Of a stretch of 15,310 bases of DNA, positions 1 through 7,828 are shown piece by piece. Under the pieces are notes generated by a model. It worked only from the letters and a program-made list of their open reading frames with translations. It searched no databases and had not been told where the DNA came from. This DNA is from CAKSUT01 sp045542335 (GTDB lineage Bacteria; Bacillota; Clostridia; Oscillospirales; CAG-382), in assembly GCA_045542335.1 (NCBI GenBank), contig JAZQKV010000087.1:1-15310 (forward strand), read 5' to 3'. Position numbers and translations under genes: made by a program. The stretch's first letter is position 1, and every line of letters starts with the position of its first letter.

Positions 1-118
1 GTAACACCCTCGTTCTCGGTAGAGAATAGAACAATTATAAGTTATGAGGTAAAACAAAAAGATTTAATTTATCCCCCCGTTCTCGGCAGAGAATAGAACT
101 ATTATAAGTTATAAGGGG
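1..118 (+). repeat. End of a structured intergenic repeat cluster (two copies)
   Basis: The window opens inside a repeat whose relatives lie at 9480-10650. The first bases (GTAACACCCTCG) match the 3' arm and trailing segment of hairpin 1 in the copy at 10553-10567. Two copies of hairpin 2 follow: TTCTC/GAGAA arms around a GGTA or GGCA loop, with the GTTCTC starts at 12 and 79. Each is followed by an A/T-rich tail with the motif ATTATAAGTTAT. The text after the second copy, to about 150, also resembles the tails of the other copies. No protein is encoded. The cluster presumably continues to the left of the window. Confidence 0.75.
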
Positions 119-151
119 AAACGAGAAAATTTAATAGAAGAATCGCATCCA

Positions 152-197
152 CCACAATATATTGTGTTTTTTCGCTCGACTTAACAATATATATGGA
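152..197. promoter_or_regulatory. Distal NrdR-like box pair
   Basis: Positions 152-167 match the published NrdR box consensus (acaCwAtATaTwGtgt) at 15 of 16 positions and contain a perfect 14-bp palindrome at 153-166. A weaker box (11 of 16) lies at 182-197, offset by 30 bp. NrdR is the ATP-cone repressor of ribonucleotide reductase genes and usually binds tandem boxes about three helical turns apart. The pair is about 290 bp upstream of the best nrdD promoter, so it may serve a second promoter or act at a distance. The box match is seen in the sequence; the function is inferred. Confidence 0.6.
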
Positions 198-394
198 AAA
201 TTCAAAAAAAGTTTCCAAATGAAATGTCAACCGCCTTTTTTGGGAGATTTTTGTGACAAATGATGAAAATGAATCATTTACAAAAAATGTGTTGACATTA
301 AAAACCACGCATTATGGCGGTTTCTGCAGTGTTTTCGGAGCTTTGCGGTTGCGGATAATTCTGCGTTTGTTGTGCATATTCAACAGTTATTGCA
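198..394. other. Long nrd upstream region between the two NrdR box pairs
   Basis: No convincing gene is visible here. There is a 7-bp inverted repeat (AAATGAT at 258-264, ATCATTT at 273-279, 8-bp spacer) that could be an operator. A TTGACA at 292-297 has no good -10 at the right spacing. The open reading frame that starts with GTG at 253 and runs to 591 has no recognisable domain and crosses the nrdD promoter, so it is not called. Confidence 0.5.
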
Positions 395-442
395 CCACCA
401 TATCTTGTTGCCGGTGCAAAAAACATCAACAATATATTGATT
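395..442. promoter_or_regulatory. Proximal NrdR-like box pair upstream of the nrdD promoter
   Basis: Box a (395-410) matches the NrdR consensus at 11 of 16 positions. Box b (427-442) matches at 12 of 16 and has the perfect core CAATATATTG at 430-439. The boxes are offset by 32 bp, the usual phasing for tandem NrdR boxes, and box b ends 17 bp before the -35 element of the nrd promoter. NrdR repression of the operon is the likely role. nrdR itself is not in the window. Confidence 0.6.
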
Positions 443-459
443 TTGGACGTAAAATGCTA

Positions 460-488
460 TTGACAAATCTTTCGGTTTGTGGTATCAT
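460..488 (+). promoter_or_regulatory. Promoter of the nrdD operon
   Basis: A perfect -35 TTGACA (460-465) and a -10 TATCAT (483-488) are separated by 17 bp. Transcription would start near 495, giving a leader of about 110 nt before nrdD. The proximal NrdR-like boxes lie directly upstream. Confidence 0.75.
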
Positions 489-606
489 ATATCACGGTCG
501 CCGAAATGTGGGATTTTTGTGCCCTGAACGAATTTCTCACCGTCGGCAAAGCTCTTATTACTCTTTTGTTTTCGTATATATTATACTGTGAAAGGACATC
601 GTAAAA

Positions 607-2877
607 ATGATTCTCAAAATCAGAAAGAGAAACGGAGAAATTGTTGATTTCGATTCTCTTAAAATCAGAGCCGCAATGAGCAAAGCCAATAAGGCAACAG
701 GCGGTGAGGAAATTACAGACGAAACTCTTGACTGTCTCACAAGACAGGTTGTCTCCGCAATCCCCGAAGATGAAACCGTAAGCGTTGAAGAAGTTCAGGA
801 CATCGTTGAGGAAATGCTTATTCAGGCAGGCTTTGCAAAAACCGCAAAGGCTTACATTCTCTACCGTGCCGAGCACAGCAAGGTGCGTCAGGCTGAAAGC
901 GACCTCATGGACATCTACAAGGTCCTCACCTTCTCCGGTGCCGAGGATTCCGACATGAAGCGTGAAAACGCAAACATCGACGCTGACACTGCCATGGGCA
1001 CAATGCTCAAATACGGCTCCGAGGGTGCAAAATACTTCGTTGACAACTACATTCTCCCCAAGGACTGCGCCGCTGCACACATGAACGGCGATATTCACAT
1101 TCACGACAAAGACTTCTATATGCTCACAGAAACCTGCTGTCAGATTGACCTTCTCAAGCTTTTCAAGAACGGTTTTTCAACAGGTCACGGTTATCTTCGT
1201 GAGCCCAACGGCATTTCAAGCTATTCTGCCCTTGCCTGCATCGCAATTCAGGCAAACCAGAACGAAATGCACGGTGGTCAGTCAATCCCCAACTTTGACT
1301 ACTGCATGGCTCCCGGCGTTGCAAAGACATATCGCAAGGAGTTCAGACGTGAGCTTGAAAGCTATCTGAAATTCTACTTCGGAATGGAAGATGATGCCGC
1401 AAACGCAATCTGCGAAAAGGTGAAGAATGACAACCATCCCTGCGTGCGCCTTGAAAACGAAGCGGAAATCACAGGTTATCTCAAGGAAATCCTTGCAGAC
1501 GTTACAACCGATGCCGCTTCCGTTGAAACCGCCGCAAAGAGAATCTGCAAAGCCGCAACAGAAAAGACAGACAAGGCAACCTATCAGGCAATGGAGGCGT
1601 TTATTCACAACCTCAACACCATGAACAGCCGTGCAGGTGCGCAGGTTCCTTTCTCCTCCGTTAACTACGGTACAGACACCTCCCCCGAAGCAAGACTTGT
1701 TATCAAAAACATCTGCCTTGCAACCGACGCAGGTCTCGGAAACGGCGAAACTCCCATTTTCCCCGTTCAGATTTTCAAGGTCAAGGAAGGCATCAACTAC
1801 AACGAAACCGATCCCAACTACGACCTTTTCAAGCTTGCAATAAAGACCTCTGCAAAGAGACTTTTCCCCAACTTCAGCTTTATTGATGCTCCCTTTAACC
1901 TTGCGTATTACCGTGAGGGTGACCCCAACACCGAGGTTGCATACATGGGTTGCCGCACAAGAGTTCTCGGAAACCATTATGACAAGAACCGTCAGACAAC
2001 AAGCGGCAGAGGTAACCTTTCTTTCACCTCTATCAACCTCCCCAGAATCGCAATTGAATCAAAGGGTAACATTGAAAAGTTTTACAGCATCCTTGATAAG
2101 CGCATGGAGCTTGTTTTCCGTCAGCTTATCAACAGATTCAATATCCAGTGCACAAAAACCGTTAAGAACTATCCTTTCCTCATGGGACAGGGCGTGTGGA
2201 TTGACTCCGAAAAGCTCGGAGATAACGAAAGTGTTGCAGAAGTGCTCAAGCATGGAACTCTTTCGGTGGGCTTCATAGGTCTTGCGGAAACGCTCAAGGC
2301 ACTCACCGGCAAGCACCACGGCGAAAGCGAAGACAGCCAGAAGCTCGGTCTTGAAATCATCGGCTACATGAGAGAAAAATGTGACTCCGAGTCCACCAAG
2401 ACAGGTCTTAACTTCACTCTTCTTGCAACTCCTGCCGAGGGTCTTTCGGGAAGATTCGTCCGCATCGACAAGAAGCGTTACGGAATCATCGAGGGCGTTA
2501 CCGACAGAGATTACTACACCAACTCTTTCCACGTTCCCGTTTACTACGAAACAATGGCGTTCAGCAAGATTCAGATTGAAGCTCCTTATCACGCTCTCAC
2601 AAACGCCGGCCACATAAGCTATGTTGAGCTTGACGGCGACACCACAAAGAACCCCGAAGCCTTTGAAGCGGTTATCCGTTGCATGAAGGAATCCGGAATC
2701 GGTTATGGCTCTGTTAACCACCCTGTTGACCGTGACCCTGTTTGCGGCTACACAGGCGTAATCGACGACGTTTGCCCCAGATGCGGCAGACACGAGGGCG
2801 AAGCAATAAGCCTTGAAAAGCTTTCAGAGCTTAAAAAGAAATTCCCTTTCATGCCCAGCTTCTATGGACTTGAATAA
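607..2877 (+). CDS. nrdD: Anaerobic (class III) ribonucleoside-triphosphate reductase, large chain lacking its glycyl-radical segment
   Basis: This 756-aa protein reduces ribonucleoside triphosphates to dNTPs in the absence of oxygen. Residues about 3-93 form an ATP-cone (start MILKIRKRNGEIVDF), the allosteric nucleotide site. The NrdD core follows, with HIHDKDFY near residue 165, GNGETPIFPVQIFKVKEG in the middle and MGCRTRV, whose Cys449 is the probable thiyl-radical cysteine. Near the C-terminus a zinc-ribbon-like segment has Cys713, Cys723 and Cys726; Asp710 occupies the place of the usual first cysteine. The chain stops about 30 residues later and has no RVCGYLG-like glycyl-radical motif, which is found instead in the next small gene. 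An AAAGGA site lies 10 nt before the ATG. It is first in a three-gene operon with NrdR-like boxes upstream. Confidence 0.95.
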   Translation: MILKIRKRNGEIVDFDSLKIRAAMSKANKATGGEEITDETLDCLTRQVVSAIPEDETVSVEEVQDIVEEMLIQAGFAKTAKAYILYRAEHSKVRQAESDLMDIYKVLTFSGAEDSDMKRENANIDADTAMGTMLKYGSEGAKYFVDNYILPKDCAAAHMNGDIHIHDKDFYMLTETCCQIDLLKLFKNGFSTGHGYLREPNGISSYSALACIAIQANQNEMHGGQSIPNFDYCMAPGVAKTYRKEFRRELESYLKFYFGMEDDAANAICEKVKNDNHPCVRLENEAEITGYLKEILADVTTDAASVETAAKRICKAATEKTDKATYQAMEAFIHNLNTMNSRAGAQVPFSSVNYGTDTSPEARLVIKNICLATDAGLGNGETPIFPVQIFKVKEGINYNETDPNYDLFKLAIKTSAKRLFPNFSFIDAPFNLAYYREGDPNTEVAYMGCRTRVLGNHYDKNRQTTSGRGNLSFTSINLPRIAIESKGNIEKFYSILDKRMELVFRQLINRFNIQCTKTVKNYPFLMGQGVWIDSEKLGDNESVAEVLKHGTLSVGFIGLAETLKALTGKHHGESEDSQKLGLEIIGYMREKCDSESTKTGLNFTLLATPAEGLSGRFVRIDKKRYGIIEGVTDRDYYTNSFHVPVYYETMAFSKIQIEAPYHALTNAGHISYVELDGDTTKNPEAFEAVIRCMKESGIGYGSVNHPVDRDPVCGYTGVIDDVCPRCGRHEGEAISLEKLSELKKKFPFMPSFYGLE

Positions 2878-2915
2878 TCAAAAATACAAATAATAAAAAG
2901 AAAAGGAGAAACATC

Positions 2916-3071
2916 ATGGCTAAGATTAAAGTATGTGAAGATAAAACAGTAGGCAAAGGCGTTGGTTTTGAAAGAATCCGCCGCATCACAGGATACCTTG
3001 TTGGAACAACAGACCGTTTCAACAACGCAAAGCGTGCCGAAGAAAAGGACCGTGTAAAGCATGGCATCTGA
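2916..3071 (+). CDS. Small separate glycyl-radical domain protein of the anaerobic ribonucleotide reductase
   Basis: This 51-aa protein contains RRITGYLVG with Gly26, followed by RFNNAKRAEEKDRVKH. It aligns by eye with the C-terminal glycyl-radical segment of canonical NrdD (RVCGYLG, then a stretch ending RRVKHL). It therefore probably supplies the glycyl radical that the 756-aa chain lacks, docking on it in the way the spare-part protein GrcA (YfiD) docks on pyruvate formate-lyase. It has its own strong AAAAGGAG site 6 to 8 nt before the ATG, begins 38 bp after the nrdD stop, and is in a different frame from nrdD. It is thus a separate cistron and not a readthrough tail. Its last 11 nt overlap nrdG. 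Short proteins of this type are, from memory, annotated as NrdD in other Clostridia; their biochemistry is unclear to me. Confidence 0.88.
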   Translation: MAKIKVCEDKTVGKGVGFERIRRITGYLVGTTDRFNNAKRAEEKDRVKHGI

Positions 3072-3558
3072 AAATGAGATACGTCTTGCCGGGGTTGTAA
3101 AGGAATCAATCGTTGACGGCCCCGGCATAAGATACACCGTGTTTGTGCAAGGCTGTCCACACAACTGTCCCGGCTGTCACAACCCCGAAACCCACGATTT
3201 TTCCGGCGGTTACATCGACACTGTGGAAAACATTCTTGCGGACTTCAAAAAGAACCCCCTGCTCACAGGAATGACGCTTTCGGGCGGCGAGCCGATGTGT
3301 CAGGCGGCTTCCCTTTTAAAGCTCGCAAAGGCGGTTAGAGAATGTGGCAAGGACATTGTGATTTTCACAGGTTACACTGCCGAGGCTCTTTCGGAAATGG
3401 CAAAAAACGCCCCCGAAATAAAAGAGCTTGCCCTCACAGCAAGGCTTCTCATTGATGGGCCATACATCGAAGCTCGTCGTGACCTCGCCCTCACGTTCAG
3501 AGGAAGCGACAATCAGAGGCTTCTTGACAATGCACAAATACGGGCATTTTTTGAGTAA
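3061..3558 (+). CDS. nrdG: Anaerobic ribonucleotide reductase-activating protein (radical SAM)
   Basis: This 165-aa radical-SAM enzyme uses S-adenosylmethionine and a [4Fe-4S] cluster to create the glycyl radical of class III ribonucleotide reductase. The cluster motif CPHNCPGC gives Cys32, Cys36 and Cys39 (CX3CX2C). SGGEP at 74-78 is the SAM-binding GGE motif, and DGPGIR near residue 19 is typical of activases. The length is normal for NrdG. The ATG lies inside the last codons of the small glycyl-radical gene (11-nt overlap), with AAAAGGA about 10 nt upstream, so translation is probably coupled. Its substrate glycine should be Gly26 of that small protein, not a residue in the main NrdD chain. 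A terminator follows directly. Confidence 0.95.
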   Translation: MASENEIRLAGVVKESIVDGPGIRYTVFVQGCPHNCPGCHNPETHDFSGGYIDTVENILADFKKNPLLTGMTLSGGEPMCQAASLLKLAKAVRECGKDIVIFTGYTAEALSEMAKNAPEIKELALTARLLIDGPYIEARRDLALTFRGSDNQRLLDNAQIRAFFE

Positions 3559-3573
3559 AGTTTATATGCGTAA

Positions 3574-3610
3574 AAGCTCCCTGTTTCGCAACTGATCAGG
3601 GAGTTTTTCT
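3574..3610 (+). terminator. Rho-independent terminator of the nrd operon
   Basis: CTCCCTG (3577-3583) pairs perfectly with CAGGGAG (3597-3603) around a 13-nt loop. The stem extends by A-T and G-T pairs into a run of five T's. It lies just after the nrdG stop. Confidence 0.85.
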
Positions 3611-3686
3611 TATGCCACATTTGCAAAGGGTTTTGAAGCAACAAAATCACGTCTGAGCCTTGCGCACCGTTGGATTTACAAAAAGC

Positions 3687-3715
3687 TTGACAATTGCGCA
3701 AAAATAGTATATAAT
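3687..3715 (+). promoter_or_regulatory. Promoter of the LRR lipoprotein gene
   Basis: TTGACA (3687-3692) and TATAAT (3710-3715), both perfect consensus, are separated by 17 bp. This predicts strong, housekeeping-type transcription. The leader to the ATG at 3773 is about 50 nt. Confidence 0.88.
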
Positions 3716-3772
3716 ATATCTGAAAAATGGAAGTTTTCGTTTTTTCCGAATAACAAAAAGAAAGGACACATC

Positions 3773-4630
3773 ATGAAAAAGCTTACATATATTTGCCTTT
3801 GCCTTGCCCTTGTGTGCGCAAGCCTTGTTTCCTGCGCAAACCCTCTCACAAGCTTAAAGGAACGGATTCACGGTCCTCTTTTCCATTCCGAGGAGGTTAT
3901 GACGCAAAATGTTCCCGACTCTGCTTTTACAACAGAGGTTGTTTCAACCCCCAAAAAAGAGGAGTTTGATTATTCAAAAAGCACCGACGGGGACGGAAAT
4001 GTTTCTATTGTACTCAACAAATACAACGGAAGCGACGTAAATGTGATTATCCCCTCCGAGCTTGACGAAGGCTCATTCACCGCCATCGGAAAAGCGGCTT
4101 TTTCCGACAATGGTGCAATTTATAATGTAACCGTTCCCGGCGGCGTGAGACTGGTTGACAACTATGCGTTTTTCGGTTGCGAAAACCTGCAGATCGTTTC
4201 CCTGCCCCAAAGTGTCAAGAAAATCGGCGTAGAGGCGTTTGCAAACTGTTCGTCAATGGTTGAGCTTCATTTGCCAACGGATGTTTCCTCTGTGGGCGAG
4301 AGCTGTTTTGCATATTGCACATCGCTTGTTTCAGCAGGACTTCCGACAGCACTCAAAATTATTCCCGCAAGAGCCTTTGAGGGTTGCGAAAAGCTTGTTT
4401 ACATCTACATTCCAAAGGCTGTTGAGCGCATTGAAAGCAAAGCATTCAAAGGCTGTTATGCGCTTACAAAAGTTGATATTTCCGAAAACGTGACCCACAT
4501 TGCAGACGACGCATTTGACGGTTGCGAGAGCGTGCGCATTGCCTGCCACCCCGGAAGCTATGCCGAAGCATTTGCAAAGCAACACGGCTTTGAGATTCTC
4601 AATCTCGGCGAGGATGCGCAAGGCGAATAA
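3773..4630 (+). CDS. BspA-type leucine-rich-repeat surface lipoprotein
   Basis: This 285-aa protein starts with a lipoprotein signal peptide: a KK N-region, a hydrophobic core and the lipobox LVSC with Cys21. It should be lipid-anchored on the outside of the membrane. After a linker of about 70 residues come about six to seven copies of the 23-residue BspA-like repeat (LRR_5 type), recognisable from phrases such as IGVEAFANCSSMVELHLP and IPARAFEGCEKLVYIYIP. The chain closes with the CHPGSYAEAFAKQHGFEIL cap common at the ends of such proteins. Repeats of this kind usually mediate binding to host, matrix or other cells; the ligand here is unknown. AAAGGA lies about 7 nt before the ATG. The gene has its own promoter and terminator. 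Confidence 0.88.
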   Translation: MKKLTYICLCLALVCASLVSCANPLTSLKERIHGPLFHSEEVMTQNVPDSAFTTEVVSTPKKEEFDYSKSTDGDGNVSIVLNKYNGSDVNVIIPSELDEGSFTAIGKAAFSDNGAIYNVTVPGGVRLVDNYAFFGCENLQIVSLPQSVKKIGVEAFANCSSMVELHLPTDVSSVGESCFAYCTSLVSAGLPTALKIIPARAFEGCEKLVYIYIPKAVERIESKAFKGCYALTKVDISENVTHIADDAFDGCESVRIACHPGSYAEAFAKQHGFEILNLGEDAQGE

Positions 4631-4655
4631 CACAATCCGTTTCAGAAAAAGAACA

Positions 4656-4690
4656 ATGCACCCCTTGTTTTTTCAAGAGGTGCATTTTTT
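4656..4690. terminator. Probably bidirectional terminator between convergent genes
   Basis: ATGCACC pairs with GGTGCAT and CTTG with CAAG, with one C/A mismatch between them, around a short T-rich loop. The hairpin spans 4656-4685 and is followed by T's on the plus strand. The minus strand also has a T-rich run after the hairpin (TTGTTCTTTTTC). It lies between the LRR gene and the convergent SGNH gene, and could serve both. Confidence 0.85.
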
Positions 4691-4790
4691 ATACCCTGAA
4701 ACTTATATGTACGACTGACAGTCAAACGTCACACGCCTTTTGCCTTTACATTTTCTTTCGGTGTGCCCAAAGCGTTGAAGCTCACAAAGA

Positions 4791-5441
4791 CTATTTCAAA
4801 TATTGTGCCACAAAATCCGCCGTAACCTCCGCAAGAAGCTCATAGCCGTCGGAATTGTAGTGATAACCGTCGGAGGTGCGAAGCTCGGACTTTCCAAAAA
4901 CAACGCTGTAAAGGTCGTTCACTCCAAGGCCATACTTTTGGGCAATCGTCTGCACAGCCTCATTTCTTTCGCAAACTCTGCGGTTTGCGTCGCCGTATTC
5001 TTCAGGCTTGTCCTTCACCGAAAGCGGTGTTCCAAGCATAACAACTGTCTTTTCGGCAGGCACTTTTCTCAAAAGGAACTTTATGACCTCCTCATAATAA
5101 AGCTCATAATCCTTCTCGTTGACGGAAAAGCCATGCAGGCAATTGTTGAAATGGATAAAATCATATTTATATCCGCAGGTCATGTATTCAATCTCCCGGA
5201 TAATATCGGGGTTGTCTATCCCCTTTGATGTTACAAGAAAATCCACATTAACGTCCGTCGGCTCATTTGCGCCGAGCTTTTCACGGATAAGTCCCGGAAG
5301 ATAGAGTCGCATACCGTTTGTTATCGAATCTCCCACAAAAAGGAGTCGCTTTGAGGATGCCTCTTTTTCAGGCGTGAGATTTGTGTGGTCGTGCCACATA
5401 TTCACCCATTCAAAATGTTCAAGCTTTGCATTTGGATTCAT
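4791..5441 (-). CDS. SGNH/GDSL-family hydrolase
   Basis: This 216-aa protein has the SGNH fold markers. LLFVGDSITNG holds the GDS block with the nucleophile Ser39. FNNCLHGF near residue 98 is the block III asparagine region. SDGYHYNSDGY near the C-terminus carries Asp191 and His194 of the triad. Such enzymes act as esterases or lipases, often removing acyl or acetyl groups from carbohydrates; the substrate here is not evident. I chose the ATG at 5441 because GGAG lies 8 nt upstream; the longer TTG start at 5480 has no ribosome site. With this start there is no signal peptide, so it is probably cytoplasmic. It is last in the probable minus-strand operon, 67 bp after the dockerin gene. Confidence 0.85.
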   Translation of the reverse strand: MNPNAKLEHFEWVNMWHDHTNLTPEKEASSKRLLFVGDSITNGMRLYLPGLIREKLGANEPTDVNVDFLVTSKGIDNPDIIREIEYMTCGYKYDFIHFNNCLHGFSVNEKDYELYYEEVIKFLLRKVPAEKTVVMLGTPLSVKDKPEEYGDANRRVCERNEAVQTIAQKYGLGVNDLYSVVFGKSELRTSDGYHYNSDGYELLAEVTADFVAQYLK

Positions 5442-5508
5442 GTTTTCTCCTGCCTTTCTTGTTCTGCGGTCAAATTTCAATTCATTTACTGCATAATTGC
5501 GAAAAAAC

Positions 5509-6348
5509 TTAACCCCTTATTATGTCAAAAAACTCCGAGGCATCGGCAAGTCCGAATTTATCGTCGCCGTTAATATCGCCCTGAATTTCATCGATGGGAT
5601 ACTTGTCTGTGTGTGCCATATTCTTCAGGAACAAAAGCAAATCAAAGGCATCTGTCTTGCCGTCGTTGTTGGGGTCTCCGATTAAAAACAGGCTTTCACC
5701 AAAGCTCTGACCGCTTAAATCAACGGCAGAAAGAGGGTGATAATAATACTTAATGCCCGAAATCATCGGATAAAGCTCTGTTGCCGTCATCGGAAACACA
5801 AGCTCTGTCACGCTCTTGTTTTCAAAAATGCCAATGTCATATATGCTTCGGGTTCCCTCGGGGATTCTCACCTTTGAGCCATCACCGTTATACTTCACAA
5901 GTCCCCTTGCGCCGTCATAAACAAACACAATCTCATTGTTATTATAAACAGCTTCAAAAACGCTGTCCGAAATGCGTCCGAGGCAAACCGGAGCTTCAAG
6001 GTCGCTTCCGCCAATATAAAGCGTTGCAACGCTTTCTCTCATGGGAGAAAAACCTAAAAAATCAACAAAACCGTTTTGGTCTGCCGTTTCCTGATTGATG
6101 TAGACAAGATTCTCGTCTGTGGCTTCCGGCATATCCGAAAGAACATGGTCGCCCTCAATGGCAAATAAACAATAATACTCTCCCGGACTTCCAAGATACG
6201 AAACAGAGAATTCCCAGTCAGAGCTTACATAATCTATGGCATTTGCAAAAAAGAACGCCGAAACAGCAAAGAAAGCCGCAAGCATTGACGCAATTGTGCA
6301 ACCAAACTTTTTTCGGTCTTTGTTGAAATTCACATTGTGCTTTTTCAT
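5509..6348 (-). CDS. Secreted protein with C-terminal type I dockerin
   Basis: This 279-aa protein has a signal peptide (basic N-terminus, hydrophobic residues about 16-36, likely cleavage after FANA). Residues about 40-220 match no enzyme family I recognise. The C-terminus from about 223 is a dockerin with two 12-residue calcium loops of the DxNxDGxxxxxD type: the first from Asp225 to Asp236 (DPNNDGKTDAFD), the second from Asp258 to Asp269 (DINGDDKFGLAD). Dockerins bind cohesin modules on scaffoldins or cell-surface proteins; no cohesin is present in this window. An AGAGGTG ribosome site precedes the ATG. It lies 37 bp after the second beta-lactamase-like gene with no terminator between, so it is likely cotranscribed. 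Confidence 0.85.
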   Translation of the reverse strand: MKKHNVNFNKDRKKFGCTIASMLAAFFAVSAFFFANAIDYVSSDWEFSVSYLGSPGEYYCLFAIEGDHVLSDMPEATDENLVYINQETADQNGFVDFLGFSPMRESVATLYIGGSDLEAPVCLGRISDSVFEAVYNNNEIVFVYDGARGLVKYNGDGSKVRIPEGTRSIYDIGIFENKSVTELVFPMTATELYPMISGIKYYYHPLSAVDLSGQSFGESLFLIGDPNNDGKTDAFDLLLFLKNMAHTDKYPIDEIQGDINGDDKFGLADASEFFDIIRG

Positions 6349-6385
6349 GCCGGCACCTCTTTCATTCCGATTTTTGTGTTATGCG

Positions 6386-7828
6386 TTATTTATAGTAAAT
6401 CTCCTGATACTCATTTATAATTTCTCCGAGAATTTCGCCAAGCTGAATAAGGTACATCGGAGTGCAAATCTGTCTTCTTGAATAAAATGCAATCATGTAT
6501 GGATGCTCTGCATAGGCAAGGGCGATGTCGTTGTAGTAGTCCACAGACCAACCCGATTTATGAGCAAGAACAACGTTGTCAAACAACGATGACTGACCAA
6601 TTACAGGCGCAACGGCATTTATAAGGTTGTTGCGGAAAAATGTGCCGTGTTTGCCAAAGCGGGTGTATGTATAAATCTCTTTCCAGACAAGTGCCGCATC
6701 ATATGCGCAAGAGTTGTCGTATCTTGAATATTTGGAAAGATTTCCCGCAACTGTACAGCCGATTTCTTTCATATAGGCATTAAAGCCTTCAAGACCGTAT
6801 ATATCAAGGAGCATATAATATGCGGCGTTATCGCTATGTCTTATCGCCATGGTGCTTGCCTGTTCAAGAGTGTATTTTGTGCCATAGGGTGAAAACTGCA
6901 TACTTCCTGCACCGATATTGTGGTGTTGAGGCATATATCTGTTCACGTCAGTAAGCCGAACAGTTCCGTGGTCAATAAGCTTGTTATAGATGAAAAGAAC
7001 GTCAGAAGCCTTGACTGTGCTTGCGGCGAAAAACGAGCCCATGTGATTAAATCCAACTGTGAATCCGCTTTCAAGGTCATACGCAATGCATCCCACCGCC
7101 ATTCCAACACGGTTAATATGGTTGTTTAGCTTTTCCGAAAGCTCTTTGCTGATGGGACTTTCGGTCATGCCCTCGGGAAGACCAACCGTGAAGCGATAAC
7201 CCTCGACGACGGTTTCGGGAGGGATGGGACTAACAACAAGGTGGTCAAGAGCATAAGCAAGTCTTTTCTGAATGTTATCGACACGGTATTGGGGCGAAAG
7301 GCTGTCCTCAATTGCGCATTTTGCATCTTCAACAAGGCGTGTGACCTGATAAAGCGAGGAAGCCGAATACTTTCCGGCGTTTTCCGCAGAGCTTACGTCA
7401 AGAGCCATTTCATAAAGAGGCTCAAGCTGTGAAATGTCAGCTCTCACGTCAAGATAAGCGTGGGCAAGGGCAAGCTTCTGCGCCGCAAGGTCAATCTGCC
7501 ATTGTGCGGCATTTTCATCCTGCGCAACAAGGGCAGACTCAGCATAAACGCTTTCAAGCTTTTGCATTGAGGGAACTGTGTATCTGTTGCGATAGTCCTC
7601 AAAGCTCTTTGAACTTTCATTCACAACGGCATCAGAATACTCGTCAACAAGCATCCGGAGCGTTGTTTTGTCGGTTCCGGACAAAAGCGAATCGGTTTGT
7701 GTGCCGTCTGTTTTCGGCAAGCTTGCGCAGAAACTTCCAACGGCAAGCCATGCCACAACTGTGCACACCGCCGCAACGCCTATTGCAGCAAGTCTATTTA
7801 AAATATCACTTGATATGGGATTTATCAT
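6386..7828 (-). CDS. Membrane-anchored class A beta-lactamase-type serine hydrolase with FIVAR-like helical region
   Basis: This 480-aa protein has one N-terminal membrane segment (about 11-34, AAIGVAAVCTVVAWLAV) and then an extracytoplasmic region. Residues about 55-200 are alpha-helical and FIVAR-like. Residues about 230-480 form a class A beta-lactamase fold with all three motifs: SxxK as STVK (Ser270, Lys273), SDN (332-334) and KSG (424-426, in place of KTG). This suggests a penicillin-interacting acyl-serine enzyme, either a beta-lactamase or a peptidoglycan-directed DD-peptidase-like hydrolase. I cannot confirm an omega-loop glutamate. It overlaps the upstream paralogue by 4 nt (ATGA), so translation is probably coupled. 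GGAAAG precedes the ATG. The two proteins are related along their whole length. Confidence 0.85.
   Translation of the reverse strand: MINPISSDILNRLAAIGVAAVCTVVAWLAVGSFCASLPKTDGTQTDSLLSGTDKTTLRMLVDEYSDAVVNESSKSFEDYRNRYTVPSMQKLESVYAESALVAQDENAAQWQIDLAAQKLALAHAYLDVRADISQLEPLYEMALDVSSAENAGKYSASSLYQVTRLVEDAKCAIEDSLSPQYRVDNIQKRLAYALDHLVVSPIPPETVVEGYRFTVGLPEGMTESPISKELSEKLNNHINRVGMAVGCIAYDLESGFTVGFNHMGSFFAASTVKASDVLFIYNKLIDHGTVRLTDVNRYMPQHHNIGAGSMQFSPYGTKYTLEQASTMAIRHSDNAAYYMLLDIYGLEGFNAYMKEIGCTVAGNLSKYSRYDNSCAYDAALVWKEIYTYTRFGKHGTFFRNNLINAVAPVIGQSSLFDNVVLAHKSGWSVDYYNDIALAYAEHPYMIAFYSRRQICTPMYLIQLGEILGEIINEYQEIYYK

Noticed and set aside
253..591. 112-codon open frame upstream of nrdD
   Set aside because: It uses a GTG start without a clear ribosome site, its product shows no domain or periodicity, and it runs across the NrdR-like boxes and the nrdD promoter.
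457..1104. 215-codon minus-strand frame overlapping the start of nrdD
   Set aside because: It is antisense to well-conserved NrdD sequence and is explained by codon bias of the true gene.
2875..2916. Frameshift or sequencing error splitting NrdD from its glycyl-radical end
   Set aside because: The small gene has its own ATG and a strong AAAAGGAG site, the NrdD chain ends naturally 30 residues after its cysteine segment, and 38 bp of non-coding sequence separates them.
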